Source: Neoceratodus forsteri (Eukaryota; Chordata; Ceratodontiformes; Ceratodontidae). Taken from it: a DNA stretch of 64,000 bases. The DNA lies in assembly GCA_016271365.2 (NCBI GenBank), contig CM028131.1, positions 282,842,001 through 282,906,000 of the forward strand, given 5' to 3'. A program made the translations under genes and the position numbers. This document shows positions 63,943-64,000 of the stretch, one piece after another (positions within the stretch are counted from its first letter, which is position 1; each line of letters starts with the position of its first letter). The notes under the pieces are model-generated. The model searched no databases and was not told the origin of the DNA. It was given only the letters and a program-made list of their open reading frames with translations.

Positions 63943-64000
63943 TGGATTTCGAATGTACCAATCTTTGGCAAGCCCTGCCCATTAACTTTGATTAACACTT
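63943..64000. other. Flank to window end
   Basis: 58 bp after the right arm. Nothing recognisable. Confidence 0.5.

Overview
The window is nuclear DNA from a tetrapod. It holds one host gene, the 3' half of NET1 (a RhoA guanine nucleotide exchange factor), on the + strand, and almost everything downstream of it is transposable elements. The repeat content is many DIRS-type tyrosine-recombinase retrotransposons, CR1/L2-group LINEs, a pogo/Tigger DNA transposon, tRNA-derived SINEs, a Penelope-like inverted repeat and an LTR. This fits an amphibian. The NET1 introns (about 1.7-5 kb) are too short for a typical salamander, so a caecilian or another amphibian with a moderately large genome is my best guess. 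The species cannot be fixed from sequence alone.

Region 1 (1-14,190), NET1. Four coding exons with good splice sites (1068-1325, 3396-3566, 5291-5477, 10521-10933) encode the end of the DH domain, the PH domain and the C-terminal tail, which ends in a PDZ-binding ETFV. Upstream exons lie outside the window. A 3'UTR of up to about 2.9 kb follows. The introns hold a minus-strand LINE, a MIR/CORE-SINE relic, a 2.2-kb pogo element with a broken transposase, two LINE tails and a 125-bp MITE with a 10-bp target duplication.

Region 2 (14,190-46,370), LINEs and a four-level DIRS nest. A near full-length CR1/L2 LINE (about 14,740-18,514) carries DIRS copy A in its 3' tail. Copy A is split by copy B (21,259-44,080), copy B by copy C (25,788-41,521), and copy C by copy D (34,468-39,907). 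All four have the same orientation. Matching inverted terminal repeats and interrupted reading frames that resume on the far side prove the order. Copy C also carries an unidentified 1.75-kb insertion, a LINE and a 1,581-bp solo LTR with a 4-bp target duplication. Copy B also carries a LINE. Copy D is the youngest and keeps an uninterrupted 412-codon recombinase frame. Every DIRS junction I can read sits at a TTC trinucleotide, which also appears in the circle-junction copy inside each element.

Region 3 (46,370-64,000), further repeats. Two LINE 3' fragments are followed by DIRS copy E (about 48,498-53,779), then a block of degraded minus-strand frames of unknown family (53,820-56,830), a diverged DIRS copy F (57,190-60,660) broken by a LINE that itself contains a MIR-like SINE, and a 3.1-kb near-palindrome (60,825-63,942) that resembles a Penelope-like element with hammerhead-like motifs in both arms. 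A long tRNA-derived SINE family (about 430-600 bp) occurs four times, each copy flanked by target duplications.

No rRNA, functional tRNA gene, CRISPR array or bacterial-type operon is present.
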